The position numbers and the translations under genes are program-made. Below, one piece after another: positions 40,629 to 52,700 of a DNA stretch of 64,000 nt. The DNA comes from a virus. The notes beneath the pieces were generated by a model, which saw only the letters and a program-made list of their open reading frames with translations, had not been told where the DNA came from and did not search any database. The stretch spans positions 62,001 to 126,000 of the IMG/VR virus record IMGVR_UViG_3300049846_000628; one strand, 5' to 3'. Each line of letters begins with the position of its first letter. The stretch's first letter is position 1.

Positions 40629-40800
40629 TTTCAATTGAACCTAGAGAATTAATAACCTCTTGCTGCTTTAAATATAATTTACAATATAATTTTGAAAACT
40701 CTTTGAGTTCATCATGACTTAGTTCATCAATAACCCTTGAATGTTTTTCAAATTCAAACATTTTATCAATAGACTCAAGTTCAATTTCATTTGGATTCAT
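40624..40800 (-). CDS. Acidic helical 58-aa protein
   Basis: This short reading frame of 58 aa starts MNPNEIELESIDKMFEFEKH and ends EVINSLGSIEI. It is acidic and predicted helical through SHDELKEFSKLYCKLYLKQQ. The ATG overlaps the end of the 66-aa gene by 14 bases, and its stop codon forms part of a late promoter. The good packing supports a real gene. Function unknown; position suggests a small tail assembly factor. Confidence 0.65.
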   Translation of the reverse strand: MNPNEIELESIDKMFEFEKHSRVIDELSHDELKEFSKLYCKLYLKQQEVINSLGSIEI

Positions 40801-40987
40801 TAATTAACTCCCTAAGTAAAAATTTAATTTCATCAATATCTTTTTTCATTTGATCTAATTCTCTTTTTTGAGAATCTCTATGATGTAAACTATTTACATA
40901 TTGATTATAAGAGTGAACATCGCAATTTACAATTGCACCTGTAGTTTCATCCCGATATAAATTGGGGTGTCCTTTAACTGGAATCAT
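40787..40987 (-). CDS. 66-aa protein with C-terminal coiled coil
   Basis: This small protein starts MIPVKGHPNLYRDETTGAIV, a motif I know from T4-like marine phages, and continues as a heptad-like helix (RELDQMKKDIDEIKFLLREL). Its ATG overlaps the stop of the 2398-aa gene by four bases (ATGA). Function unknown. The HPNLYRD...TGAIVN part may bind a virion protein while the coil trimerises, but this is inference. Confidence 0.75.
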   Translation of the reverse strand: MIPVKGHPNLYRDETTGAIVNCDVHSYNQYVNSLHHRDSQKRELDQMKKDIDEIKFLLRELINESK

Positions 40988-43900
40988 CTGATAGCAATAC
41001 TCCTTAAATCTTTGAATCTTGGTGCGTATGCTTGATTAGTTCCAGACATTACGATTTTGATCGTGTATCCAGTAAACTCTCCAAGATTATTAGCAGTAAA
41101 GTCATACTCTAAGAATTGATTTTCCAAACTTGCAGGTACGAATGTATCTGGTAATCCACTATTATTAGCAGGATTGATCACATCAGGGTAACCATCTTGA
41201 TTTGCATCAATGGTGAGATTGTTATAACCAGGGAATAGTTCAAATGCTTGCTCAACTTCACTAGAGTCTGGTCTAATGAGACTGTAAAGAACTCTAAAGT
41301 CTGCTGATGCGTGTCTGTATGCACCTATGATCACTTTAAGAGTGGTTGCAGGTTGAGACAGTCTCACAGTGTTAGAGACGTATACTGCAGCGTGTGGATC
41401 GTCAATAAGTGAGTTAACTCTGTTATCTAAAATGTAATTTGAAACAGGGCTATTTAGTCTGCTGCTAAGAAGTTGTGCTGAACAATTCTTCCAGAAAATC
41501 ATTGGAGACAGATTGTTATCTGTCGTTGATAGATTTATCTTTGCAGTGAATGATTTATTTCTAAGCAGACCTCCAAGATAAGTTTGCTCATTAATGTTTG
41601 AACAAATAATTCTAGTTGAAGAAAGTTTATTTTCAACTCCAATCTCAACATCTTCATATCCTTGATCTTGGAAAGATACTTCCGAACCATCTACACTTGT
41701 TCCACTTACTGAGCGAATTTGTGCAGAAATTTCAGTCGCTGCTCCAGGGACTAGGGAAAGAATTTCTGGAATAATGTTATCATATTGAATATTTTCAGTA
41801 GATTGAACATTATTTCCACCACCAGCATATTCTGCATTAAATGATAGTTGTGGAGATGAAGCAAGACTTCCATCTGAACTTCTATTTATTGAATTTGAAT
41901 CAAAGTTTGATCTATCAAATTCAATATAGTAACTATCAATATCATTACCAGTATCACTAATATCGTGAGTCTTATTGATTCTTCTTAGAGAAACGCCACT
42001 TAATTCGTACTTATAAACAGTAGAACCTGATGGATGATCTAAGATGAGAGTAGAATCAACTCCTCTTGTAATTGTTGTTAACTGACCAACTCCAATGCTC
42101 TCATACTTTATGATTTCATTTTCAATCTTAATATAACCAGGATTAGAAGCACTAACTGCTACACCCTCAAAAGTTGTAAAGTTTGAAGTTGAAGCTACGC
42201 TAACTGAAGTTCCTGATGGTGAAAGTAATGCAGATAATGATGTTGGTGGAACATTAGATTCTACATCATATAAGGTTACCTTATTATTCGCGGCATACAT
42301 TCCGTGATCAAAATGATTTACCTTCATAAAGTTTCCATCATAAATTCCACCCACAGCAGTTGAGGACAGGATAGAAGTGCCTGCAACAGATATTGCAGTA
42401 CCATTATCATAATAAACTAATGTAGAAACTCCTACTGTAGTGAATGATGCTGCTTGAACATTTGAAAGATATAAAGTATCTACGCCGGTAATTCCTGTAA
42501 TGGTTATTCTAGCGTCATTTCCAGATGCTGGTGAAATATCAGATGTCTTAATTCCAACAACATCACCTACTGCATATCCATTACCACGAATGGTTGGTGT
42601 TACAGCAGTTATCACTCCATTGGTTGCAGTTACATTAAGTTTCAGTCCAGAACCACTACCAGAGATAGCATAAGTTCCTACATTTGAAGTTGTAGTGTAG
42701 TTTGTTCCACCAGTTGTAATCCCAACAGTAGCAACTGAACTTCCAGTTCCAACAATGTAACCATAATTATATGGTTTGATGACTTCTCCAACTTTTCTTC
42801 CAGTTGTGAGAATCCCAATCATATTACTATCAGTTGTAGTTGTTATACCAACAGCAAATCTTCTAGGTAATGTTGTGATTGGATTATTTGGAAGAGTTGG
42901 AACATATCCATTGCTCTGATTAAGAGTTGGATTGTGGAAAAGAACGCTTCCAGATGATGCTGTGAAGTCTGCTTTATACAGTTTGAATTTGAGATCTTGA
43001 TACTGATTTGCTGTCCAGATAGAACCGTTTTGTGACTTGAATAGACTTCCTATAGCAAATTGTCTTGTATAACGAACACTTTCGGCATCAGGTAGTGTTG
43101 CAGTATTTACAGTTCTTTCACCCATTTCTGCAATCCAAACTTCATATTTGTCGGATTGTGGTGCTAGAAGCACAATAGCATATTCTAATCCTGGAGCAAG
43201 ATAGATTGGATAATCAAATGTTACTTTAGTTGCTACAGTTGCATCTCTAGAAGTTTGAATTTGCTCTGGTTTTAAAGTAACTGGATTTCCAATAACAGTT
43301 CTAGTTGGAGTGCCTAGTTCAACAGTTCTAACTTCAACCGTTAATGGTGCATTGTTTGGATCCTTGCTAGCAAAATAGATATCAACAGCAGTCAAATATG
43401 CACCATTGGAATCATCATTTGGTGAATTTCCATTTGTATCTTCCAGACTACCACCCACTGAGAATGATTGTGCTAAAGGATCAACAAAGTAAATGTTAGT
43501 TGATGATGTAACTATTCTTTGTCTGGTTTCCCACCTTCCTTCTGCCTTATAAACTGTTTCTGCAGATGAAATTAAATTACTACCTGGTAGAGGAATTTGA
43601 TTAGTTGCACTTGAAGTTAGTTTATAAACTTTAGAACCAGTTGCAATTCTTACTGGAGGTGCTGGATTTGTATTAGGATCTCTTAAGAAGAATGCACCCT
43701 GAAGATCACCATAATTATCAGAAATCAATCTTACATCTTTTACATAAGCAATAGCTCCACTTGTGGAACCAACTAACTTCATACCAGTAACAACGTATCC
43801 AGAGTATAGACCTTGTGCTTCCTCACACAATGAATCAATATCAACGTTTAAAACCTTGGAGGTTGCACTATATGATGCTGGAATACTTTCACTCTTAACA

Positions 43901-46900
43901 TATGGGTTGATGTTATATGTTGATGATGGAGCACTAAATGGACCTTGCTTGTGATTTGGTGCAGCAACTCTGAACTGTATAAGTGGGGTGAATAAACCAG
44001 ACGCTGATGAAATCCATCCAGTAACTGTTTCACCTACAGAGAATGCTTTTGATGCTCCATAATTCTGTAGAGATGAATCGGTAGCAATTTCAATTAATTT
44101 TGGAACGAAATCAACTTGACTATTTCCATCCAAGAATTGATATATTCTTGTGAGTGGTTTTAAGTTAACTGCATTAAATGCGGTATTACGAGATCTCATA
44201 AAGAGTTCTGTGCCGCTAGCTAACAGTCTATCTTCAACACTAGTTCTGGTTTCAGATCCAACAATTGCCCAACGTCCAGTTGCTCTTAACCATACCCAGT
44301 TGGTTTGGTTGATATTTACATCATTAAGTCTGATGGTTCTTACCCAACTATCACTTGCTGGATTGAGTTTAACAGTTCCACTATAAGAAACAACGTGGAA
44401 TGGGTTAACATTTTCTACTTTGGTTGCTAGTGGTTGTTCAATCCATCCAATTGAATCATATTTTAATGTGATTACATCATTTGTTTTTTGTACATTAGGG
44501 TCATACAGTGCAAAGTTAGTGCTTAAATCTAATGTCTCATTTGTAAATGCTTGTGCAGATACAGGTAACAAATTAATACTATTTCTACTAATCTGAGGTC
44601 TTAATTCTGAATTTTCAGTATCTACCTCTACAGAAGAAGCTAAAACATTAATCAGATCAGTATTTTTAAAGTCATCAACGAAAAATCCTGTCTTAAATCT
44701 ATTAAATCCTTGAGCGTCTTGAACTTGAAGAGTTTGTGTATTAAGTTCAAGAAGAGATAGTGAAGTAACTCTTTCTAGATTTTCTACTCTATCTTCAATT
44801 AATCCAATATCACGCATCGTGTATCTTCTGTTATCTGCAAGAGAAACAGAAGCATCTTTTGGATTGTAAAGATATGGTGGAAGAGTGATAGTAGCAATCT
44901 CCATCACATCATCTGGTTTTGATGGTGCTTTTGGATCTATTGATGGAGTTCCTTGTAAAACTATAAAGTTACCTAACTTGTTAAGATATAGTTTATCAAT
45001 TCTTCCTAGATAATAACTATATCCGACCAGAGCACCTTCATTTGGTGAAAGAATTAGTTTTGGTTCTGTTCCAAAAGTTCTTGATGCAAAATCAAATGGT
45101 GAAGAAGTTGTTGATGTAAATGGTGCTACTCTTGGTCTGAAATCTAATGTGTCTGATGCTCTTTGATTATTTGCACCGATATTTGGAATATCCGACCCGT
45201 ATCTTTCAGCAGAATAACTATTAACGGTGAAGACATCTCCAGTATCACCAGAAGGTACTTCATAGTAATCAAATACTACCAACATTCTTCTTGTTGGTGC
45301 AGATTCTCCTGCGTTTCTTACAAGTCTTGAGTAATCGTAATATTGGTCCTTCTGACCCTTCTCAAGTCTAAACTTGCTTGTGATATTTTGATAGCTACCT
45401 GCGGTTATTGACTGTAACTGTGTAGTAATGTTAGATTCTTCAAATTTAATATTTTCTCCAGCAGTAAATCTGTTAGTGTTAAGATATACTATACCTAAAG
45501 TATTTGCTGATGGTTTTGATACAACTCTAGCAATCGCTTTGCTGGTTTCACCTAAAATATTCTCACCAATAATTGCGTTCGTATCAACATTAGAGATAGA
45601 ACTAAAAGTTAGAGTATCTAAAGATGGATTTGAGGTACTTAAAGATTCATAAACTGCTATGACGTTAGCAACGTCTGGATAGTTTAGAGAAATTTCTTCA
45701 TCTTGAACTCTCAGTCCGTAGAATTGATTATAGGATAATCCGTCATTAATTGACGTGCTTATTCCAGTTCCAGACTCTGGATATTTTGAATATACTACAC
45801 TAACAGTCTTGCTGCGGTTATATTGCTTTAGTTTGCTTTGAACATCACTCTTAACGAATGTTGCATTAATTGCTGCAATATTTTTATTTTGAATGTTTGA
45901 GAATATTACTTGATTATTTGAGATAGTTACTTTATCAGAAGTTAAATTCTCAGTAGTTCCATCAAAGTAATGGATAGAATATCTCTCTTCATCAAAAGGT
46001 TGGAATCTAGCTAAGGATGAAGTTATTCCAAGATCAAAGTTTCCTGTATTGACTGTAAGTGTGTTACTAGATGGAGTTAATACAGAATTAGACTGTGCGG
46101 TAAATGTTAATAAGGAATCGCTTAAATCTGTTGTAGAGATATTTGAATTTGGTAGTTGAGCATAAAGATATCCTTTATCCTCATTCCTAATCTTTGGTAC
46201 ACCAATTGAGAATGTAGTTGTTGTTTGTGATGTTGGAAGACCACCATGACATATTCCAGTTACGGAACTTACTCCAACAAGAGTCATTCTTGTTCCATCA
46301 GCAGATACTGATGCAACTCTGTTGTAGGTTTCCGTATTAAATCCTACTCTCTGGTATCTAATAATTGTATCTGAAGAAATACCTGAGAATGCTTTACCAG
46401 ATGCAGAAACTGAACCATTAGATTCAATTGTTATTATATCAGTTGGTGAAAATCCAAAGGCAGTTGCTTTATCTAATTGAGTATCTGCAACAAAAGCTGT
46501 TGAGAATCCAGAAACTGAGGTTGGTTGAAAAACAGACTTAATATCACTAGATGAGTATGTTCTAATTGACTTAATGGATCTTGGATATAGTTCCAAACCA
46601 TTAATTAAAATTTGCTCACCAACAATAAAAGTTCCAGAAGTTTGACGGATAGAAATAGTATCCGATCCAGAACCTGCAGAAGTTACATATCCACTTGCAC
46701 CGGTGCTTTTTCCTTTTACAAGGGAAGTTGCTGGAAGTTGTGCTGCAGAAACTCCTTGATTTAAAACTAATTCTGTGTATGTCTGGATATCATAAAGGTA
46801 TAAATCCCAGTTTGTAGATCCTCCAGTATACGCTGCATCAGTTACATTGAAAGAATATACTCTTGCATCTCCAATTTTTGTACCAGTTGTTGAGGTTGCA

Positions 46901-48180
46901 GATGCTTTTCTCTGATTGTAGAATTCAACAGATGCTTTTAATTTTGGTGCGCCAGAAATGTTGTTAATTCTAACCAGATTACCCATCTCAAATGGGATAT
47001 TTACATCAGATACAGATTGTGTAGTTCTTGGCTTGGGAACATCTACAATTTCTATACCTGTCTTTTCAATATCATAACCTCTAACATAAGCTTTTCCTGG
47101 TGAAAACTTAATGCACATTAAGTCATCTGATGGTGTATTTCCCTGCTCTGTTTTTTCATTGCTAAAATAAACACCATCATTTCCAAGTCTATTATTCAGA
47201 GAATTATTTAAAGAGAACTCAAATGGATCTACTACATAATCTCCAGACTCATCATAAGTTCTCTGAGCCAGATAATCTCTTATAACGGAATATTGTGACT
47301 TGTTTTCAACTTTCTTTATGCTTCCATCTTGAACTCTTAAAAGTTCTATGAAATTAGTATCAGTGGCGATATCAGTTAAAAGTTTTTTCTCTAAAACTAG
47401 AGAAATTTTAAATCTATCAGCACCAGGTGCAGCATAGTTTGTAAATCCTTTTGCATTATCATACAGTGATGGATCATCTTTCGCTGTAATAATTTGCTCA
47501 TCAACTCTCAAACCAACTCTGTATGATGGAGTATTGGTATAATAGTCTAATACGATTGTTTGCTTTGGAACTCTTACAAAGGTTCCTCTTACAAAATATA
47601 CTCCTTCCCCAATTGATGCAGCAGATCCTGTTGCTGTTGCACCATTTGTAATAGCCGTTGCAAAAGTAGTTCCTGCAGTTATAACATTTCCATTGTACTC
47701 TACGTTTTCACTAGCACTCAGTGCTTCTCCATCTTGGAACTCACTAAAAGTAAAGTCATTGTTAGAGTCTTGATACTTTACATATATTGTTGTATACTCT
47801 ACGTCCGAATTTGGGAGTTGAACTAATTGGATAGTGGCGGTTACCCCAGAAATGCTCCCTGTAATTTTTTTACCAACAAAATTATTAATATAATCAGAAA
47901 TATTAACACCAAATGCCGTTGGGTTTAACTTAACTGCATAAAATTGACCATCATAAACAATATTTCCGGGGATCACCATTGACCCCTCTTTGAATATATG
48001 ACTACCGAAGGATTCAACTTGATCCTGGAGTATTGACTGTAAAGTGTTTAGTTCCCTTGCTTGTACAGGTCTTCCAGGATTGAATAATACTTTATAATAG
48101 TTTTTATCTTTTGCGCCAATACCAGGCTCATTAAAATCATCATAATAAGGACTTACATTAAGATTAGTTTTCTGAGCCAT
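40984..48180 (-). CDS. Giant DUF4815-type baseplate/tail protein (2398 aa)
   Basis: This 2398-aa protein lies where T4 has baseplate and fibre genes 9-12. Its N-terminus (NVSPYYDDFNEPGIGAKDKN, KVLFNPGRPVQARELNTLQS, LQDQVESFGSHIFKEGSMVI) matches what I know as DUF4815, found in marine T4-like phages. The long middle is beta-rich with V-S-S/T-G repeats and one stretch of G-x-G-Y repeats (GGTNYTTTSN, GNGYAVGDVVG, about 65% along). A segment near the end has a calcium-like loop (DANQDGYPD). The C-terminus PRFKDLRSIAIR is conserved. It probably forms part of the baseplate periphery or fibre base. Confidence 0.85.
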   Translation of the reverse strand: MAQKTNLNVSPYYDDFNEPGIGAKDKNYYKVLFNPGRPVQARELNTLQSILQDQVESFGSHIFKEGSMVIPGNIVYDGQFYAVKLNPTAFGVNISDYINNFVGKKITGSISGVTATIQLVQLPNSDVEYTTIYVKYQDSNNDFTFSEFQDGEALSASENVEYNGNVITAGTTFATAITNGATATGSAASIGEGVYFVRGTFVRVPKQTIVLDYYTNTPSYRVGLRVDEQIITAKDDPSLYDNAKGFTNYAAPGADRFKISLVLEKKLLTDIATDTNFIELLRVQDGSIKKVENKSQYSVIRDYLAQRTYDESGDYVVDPFEFSLNNSLNNRLGNDGVYFSNEKTEQGNTPSDDLMCIKFSPGKAYVRGYDIEKTGIEIVDVPKPRTTQSVSDVNIPFEMGNLVRINNISGAPKLKASVEFYNQRKASATSTTGTKIGDARVYSFNVTDAAYTGGSTNWDLYLYDIQTYTELVLNQGVSAAQLPATSLVKGKSTGASGYVTSAGSGSDTISIRQTSGTFIVGEQILINGLELYPRSIKSIRTYSSSDIKSVFQPTSVSGFSTAFVADTQLDKATAFGFSPTDIITIESNGSVSASGKAFSGISSDTIIRYQRVGFNTETYNRVASVSADGTRMTLVGVSSVTGICHGGLPTSQTTTTFSIGVPKIRNEDKGYLYAQLPNSNISTTDLSDSLLTFTAQSNSVLTPSSNTLTVNTGNFDLGITSSLARFQPFDEERYSIHYFDGTTENLTSDKVTISNNQVIFSNIQNKNIAAINATFVKSDVQSKLKQYNRSKTVSVVYSKYPESGTGISTSINDGLSYNQFYGLRVQDEEISLNYPDVANVIAVYESLSTSNPSLDTLTFSSISNVDTNAIIGENILGETSKAIARVVSKPSANTLGIVYLNTNRFTAGENIKFEESNITTQLQSITAGSYQNITSKFRLEKGQKDQYYDYSRLVRNAGESAPTRRMLVVFDYYEVPSGDTGDVFTVNSYSAERYGSDIPNIGANNQRASDTLDFRPRVAPFTSTTSSPFDFASRTFGTEPKLILSPNEGALVGYSYYLGRIDKLYLNKLGNFIVLQGTPSIDPKAPSKPDDVMEIATITLPPYLYNPKDASVSLADNRRYTMRDIGLIEDRVENLERVTSLSLLELNTQTLQVQDAQGFNRFKTGFFVDDFKNTDLINVLASSVEVDTENSELRPQISRNSINLLPVSAQAFTNETLDLSTNFALYDPNVQKTNDVITLKYDSIGWIEQPLATKVENVNPFHVVSYSGTVKLNPASDSWVRTIRLNDVNINQTNWVWLRATGRWAIVGSETRTSVEDRLLASGTELFMRSRNTAFNAVNLKPLTRIYQFLDGNSQVDFVPKLIEIATDSSLQNYGASKAFSVGETVTGWISSASGLFTPLIQFRVAAPNHKQGPFSAPSSTYNINPYVKSESIPASYSATSKVLNVDIDSLCEEAQGLYSGYVVTGMKLVGSTSGAIAYVKDVRLISDNYGDLQGAFFLRDPNTNPAPPVRIATGSKVYKLTSSATNQIPLPGSNLISSAETVYKAEGRWETRQRIVTSSTNIYFVDPLAQSFSVGGSLEDTNGNSPNDDSNGAYLTAVDIYFASKDPNNAPLTVEVRTVELGTPTRTVIGNPVTLKPEQIQTSRDATVATKVTFDYPIYLAPGLEYAIVLLAPQSDKYEVWIAEMGERTVNTATLPDAESVRYTRQFAIGSLFKSQNGSIWTANQYQDLKFKLYKADFTASSGSVLFHNPTLNQSNGYVPTLPNNPITTLPRRFAVGITTTTDSNMIGILTTGRKVGEVIKPYNYGYIVGTGSSVATVGITTGGTNYTTTSNVGTYAISGSGSGLKLNVTATNGVITAVTPTIRGNGYAVGDVVGIKTSDISPASGNDARITITGITGVDTLYLSNVQAASFTTVGVSTLVYYDNGTAISVAGTSILSSTAVGGIYDGNFMKVNHFDHGMYAANNKVTLYDVESNVPPTSLSALLSPSGTSVSVASTSNFTTFEGVAVSASNPGYIKIENEIIKYESIGVGQLTTITRGVDSTLILDHPSGSTVYKYELSGVSLRRINKTHDISDTGNDIDSYYIEFDRSNFDSNSINRSSDGSLASSPQLSFNAEYAGGGNNVQSTENIQYDNIIPEILSLVPGAATEISAQIRSVSGTSVDGSEVSFQDQGYEDVEIGVENKLSSTRIICSNINEQTYLGGLLRNKSFTAKINLSTTDNNLSPMIFWKNCSAQLLSSRLNSPVSNYILDNRVNSLIDDPHAAVYVSNTVRLSQPATTLKVIIGAYRHASADFRVLYSLIRPDSSEVEQAFELFPGYNNLTIDANQDGYPDVINPANNSGLPDTFVPASLENQFLEYDFTANNLGEFTGYTIKIVMSGTNQAYAPRFKDLRSIAIR

Positions 48181-48183
48181 TTT

Positions 48184-49743
48184 TTAAAATTCCAGGATAA
48201 TTTTAACGTCTTCTTTTTGTCTAGAACTTCTTGTTACCGTGGGTCTATTATCAATATAAATTATATCCCCTGACTTATTATTTATCTCAGGATTGGAAAG
48301 TCCATTTGTAAATTCAACTCCAAGGTTTATAATTTTATTTGAAATTGTTGTAGTAATTCCTGAGAAAGAACTATCAACGGATGCATTGAATCCACCACCA
48401 ACTTTAACAATCTGATTTACATTATTAAAATCTAAAACCTTTCCTGTGGTCGTCAAACCAATGTAGTCTGTTTGATCGTATGAGTTTGGATTAAAATATA
48501 ATGATCTGTCTCTATAATATTTCAGAACTTTTGTTTCAGAATCATATGATGCTACATATCCAACTGCTATTCCAGTAGGTAATGTTTGTTGAATTTTGTC
48601 CCCTACAGAAATTGTTCCTGAAGGAGTTCCACTAAGTTTTAATGCATAAGTCGCTGAGAATTCACTAGATGTAAAGTTTGTTGTGTTTATTCCAGTGGAG
48701 TCAAAAACTTTTGGATTCTTTAAAATTCCAACTTGAGCAAACTTACTATCAATTGGGAAATCCTTAGTTGAATCATCAAACCTAGCATAAATTAAAATTT
48801 TATCAGCGCCTAATTCTTTGTAAATATCAAATCCGTGACCCTTTGATGGGGGAATAATTGGGATAAGTTTTGCATACTGTCCAGGAGTCGTTGTGGTTCC
48901 TAGATCAACCATAGCATAAGTATAATTTTTTCCACCAGAAGTGACTGTAGCATCAGTAATACTACCTGAGGAATTAACTTCAATAGAAACGGTAGCGTCA
49001 GAACCATCCCCAATAATATTGCAAGATTGTCCAGACTGTAGAGTATATCCAGAACCTCTGGACTGAATATAAACTTTCTTTATCTGGTTATCATTTAAGG
49101 TAGAGTCTCCATTTTCCCTAACTGCTACAATTTGGGAATCCGCAGATGTACTCCAATTATTAGGAACTGTAATATATTCAATAGAATCAAATTTTATAAT
49201 ATCGCTTGGGGAAATGGTGTATAAGTATTTCCAGATATATCCATCTCCACTCTCTCCAGCAGGTGCTGGTTCTAAATCAGTAAAAGTTGGCTCATCTTGC
49301 GATGCATTTCCAGTTGTATTGATTCCAGACGATCCATTATCAATACAAATATAGACTCTATAGTCTGAGTTTACAACATAATAATTTGCATCATATAGTC
49401 TCATAGAACCAGTTATAGGCGATGGATTTACCACGCTATAATCTGGTCTATACATTTCATATTTTGTTCCTTTAACCCAGTCAATTCTTTTAACTACTCT
49501 TCTAATATTTGCACTTGTAATTTTTTTACCAAAAAGAACCGTGGATTCGTAGTGATTCAAATAATCAATGTTATCGGTTGGATTTGGTGGAGTAATATTC
49601 CAATTAGAATCTCTACCGAATCCAACAGCGGTTGGGTTTGATAATCCAACAAAAACATAATATGAATTTGAAGAATCCTGAACAGAGTCTACAAAATTAG
49701 ACGCATTTAAAATTCTAAACTGATCTGTTACAAGTGCAGACAT
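48184..49743 (-). CDS. 8: Baseplate wedge protein gp8
   Basis: gp8 is a wedge component. It has 519 residues (T4: 334). The family N-terminus is clear: SALVTDQFRILNASNFVDSV, SYYVFVGLSNPTAVGFGRDS, VLFGKKITSANIRRVVKRID and SGDGYIWKYLYTISPSDIIK. After about residue 225 come repeat units (RGSGYTLQSG, SDATVSIEVNSSGS) of the same type as in gp14, which explain the extra length, and then a conserved C-terminus. A late promoter lies 20 bases before the ATG. Confidence 0.93.
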   Translation of the reverse strand: MSALVTDQFRILNASNFVDSVQDSSNSYYVFVGLSNPTAVGFGRDSNWNITPPNPTDNIDYLNHYESTVLFGKKITSANIRRVVKRIDWVKGTKYEMYRPDYSVVNPSPITGSMRLYDANYYVVNSDYRVYICIDNGSSGINTTGNASQDEPTFTDLEPAPAGESGDGYIWKYLYTISPSDIIKFDSIEYITVPNNWSTSADSQIVAVRENGDSTLNDNQIKKVYIQSRGSGYTLQSGQSCNIIGDGSDATVSIEVNSSGSITDATVTSGGKNYTYAMVDLGTTTTPGQYAKLIPIIPPSKGHGFDIYKELGADKILIYARFDDSTKDFPIDSKFAQVGILKNPKVFDSTGINTTNFTSSEFSATYALKLSGTPSGTISVGDKIQQTLPTGIAVGYVASYDSETKVLKYYRDRSLYFNPNSYDQTDYIGLTTTGKVLDFNNVNQIVKVGGGFNASVDSSFSGITTTISNKIINLGVEFTNGLSNPEINNKSGDIIYIDNRPTVTRSSRQKEDVKIILEF

Positions 49744-49762
49744 TTGAATATAGTTTTTTCTA

Positions 49763-49770
49763 TATTTATA
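49763..49770 (-). promoter_or_regulatory. Late promoter TATAAATA before gp8
   Basis: Perfect late box on the minus strand, 20 bases before the gp8 ATG. It overlaps an AATATAG/CTATATT hairpin (49747-49766) that reaches to four bases before the ATG. Confidence 0.72.
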
Positions 49771-49775
49771 TTAGG

Positions 49776-52700
49776 TCACAAAGTCTTTTTAATCGGTCCA
49801 ATATCTCTCAATCCATATCCTCTTCTCTGTACCGTTGGGAACGTTGATAGTCCAGCGTCAACGTTGTAAGCAGACACTGCTATGGATATTGGGGAGGATG
49901 ATCTAGAGAATCCAGATAATTTACCCCAAGAGAATTTACCAACAGATGAACCTGTTGTGGCGATTCCGACTATGGATGTTGTAGATTGTACATTACAAGT
50001 AATAATACCAACCGATGCGTTAAATGCATTAATATAGTAAATGTTATCTAAGAATGTTGTTCCTACACCCACCTTAGCGGAATCTGTATTAACAATTGAA
50101 GTAACTCCATTTCCAACAAATGTATCAAAAACATAAATTGGTTGATTGACCGAAAGATTTGTAAATGGTGATAGAGATGGATCTAGAGTGAATTTAATAG
50201 CCAGATTAGTTCCGATTCCAACCGTAGTTGCAATTCCAACAACGTTTCCAGAGAATCCTTGTACAGTAGTTACATTAGAAATGTTTTCGTATGTTGGATC
50301 TGGTAATGGAACTAAAACTTGTGGTACTATACCTGCAGTGTATCCAAAACCAGGATTTGTAATTGATACTGTTGATAGTGATCCATTTACGATACTTATG
50401 GTTGCAGTTGCCGTTGTCCCAATTCCAACACCAATTGATGGTGGTGCTGAAATACTTACGGTTACGGCAGATCCTATATATCCACTACCAGGATTATTAA
50501 TTGTTAGTGATGAAATTGTTCCAGCAACAGAAACTGTTGCAGTTACAGCGGCAGATACTGGATCTGGTGCTCCAGATATTATAATCGCATTGAAATTAAT
50601 GCTTCCTGGGGATACATTTTCATAGTTAAAGAATTCTGCATTATCAACATAAATTGAACTATCTGAAGAAGTAATATTACCAATAATTTTTGCAGTGGGA
50701 TAGATCTGTGGTTCTATAGAATCTCTTGCTTTGGAAACTATTCCACCGTCAATTATCTTATCAACTTTTTGCTTAGTCCAACTTAATGGTTTTTCATTTA
50801 CAGTATCAATTCCTTGTAATATATAAAGATTTGTTTGAATCTTATCAGACGAAGGAATGTTACTAATTACTCTTGAATTTTGAGTAGTTGTAGATTGTAA
50901 GAGAGCGTTATTGCTATAGACCTGAACATCATCTCCAATCTTTAAAGTCTCATTTACATCTCTAAAAGAACTATCTAAAGAACTTCCTCTATAGAAGAAG
51001 ATTGCAACATCATCTTCTGGTTTTGGAGCTTCAGTAAATGTAAATGATGTTCCACCAGTGAACTGGTAGGCAACTTTTGGTTCTTGGATGACTCCATTGA
51101 CGAAAATGATCAGTAGAGCATCAAAATCAATTAATTGTGAATCTGGATCTGATGAATTTTTCTCAAAACTGAGAAGTTGAGAATTGTAGAATAGTGGGAA
51201 TCTTGTTCTAGAACCATCTTGATAGTCCTTAACAGAGTCAATATAGTCTAATTCCCCAAACTGCCATGCAGCAAATGAATCTGTAAATGTATCTAAAACT
51301 GTTAACTGGAATTGTGATACTGGAGATGGTAATCCAAAATCAGTAACGAGTCCAACTGGAGTGATTACATCACCTTTCTTAAATCCATATCCAGACCTTG
51401 TTACACTGAATCCAGTGACTTCAAATAATGTAGATCCAACACCAACTGTAGAACTTGCACCAACTTCAACATTGAGGAGTAAACCAACACCAGTATCAGT
51501 TGTTGCACCAACACCCAGTCTTGAAACTCCAATTACAGGAAGATTTTCATAATTTGGAGAAGAAATATTGATAGTTGGATTTACATATCCAGAACCACCG
51601 CCAACAATATTAAATGCTAGGGTTCCGCCAGCACCAACTATAGCACTAATAGTAGCTGCTGTTCCAGTGTGACCAGATTCAGTAATGGCGATTGAAACTG
51701 GATTTCTATATCCAGATCCATAATTTCCAGTAGAACCTATACCAATGGAAACAATACTTCCACCAGCACCAACAATTGCAGTAACTGACGCTCCAACTAG
51801 GGGAGCATATCCAACACCTGTGGTAGAACCTAGGGATATAATAACTCCACCTCTTGGGAGTTGGTTCATATTTACATCAGATTGTGAAATAATTACAGAT
51901 CCATTAGTAGATGTAATTCCTGAGAAAACAATACTACTGATTCCCAAATTAGTATTTTCAACAATACTATAATTGTTACTTAGATTGTTCTGTGTAGTTG
52001 GAGTTTGGAATACTCCATTTATAAACACTATACCGTTTCCACCAGTTGTTCCAAATCCAACAGTGCTTATGCCCTGAGAGGATAATGTATATGTTTGACC
52101 TATACCTGTAAATCTTTCGGAAATATCGTCAAATATTTGATTAGTAGTATAGTCTTTTCTTAGGAAAACTCTTCCGTTGAAAGATGATCTTGCTTCAGAA
52201 AGATTGTCAACATCAGGACCCAATTGATCTTCAATAATCCCCTGTGGTGGATTTGTAAAGAATATTTGATTCCCTGCAATGTTGAAAGAACCACGGTAAA
52301 CATTTACCGCCGATGCATCTGTGTGAGAAGTTGCAGATGATCCTACAAAACCTCTCTGTACTTGAACAAGAGGAACTGATCCACTGAATGAAATTGGTCC
52401 TAATGTGGTTGTTCCCAATCCAACATTATTTACTTTCATATACTCATTATCAATTTTAATAAGATCATTAACATTAATTGAACTTATTCCACTTAAAGCA
52501 AAGATAGTAGTTGCTGCTCCGATAGGAGCTTTATTATTCAATGTTGTGTTAATTAATGAATATGAGATTGGATATTGAACAACATTATCAAGTGTGATTA
52601 TTGATTTTTCATTTTTCTTAACCATCTCCAGTTGATGTGCATTACCTTCACCTAGGCTAGTGAAAGTTACGCATATTCCAGCAGTAGCATATTCTTTTCT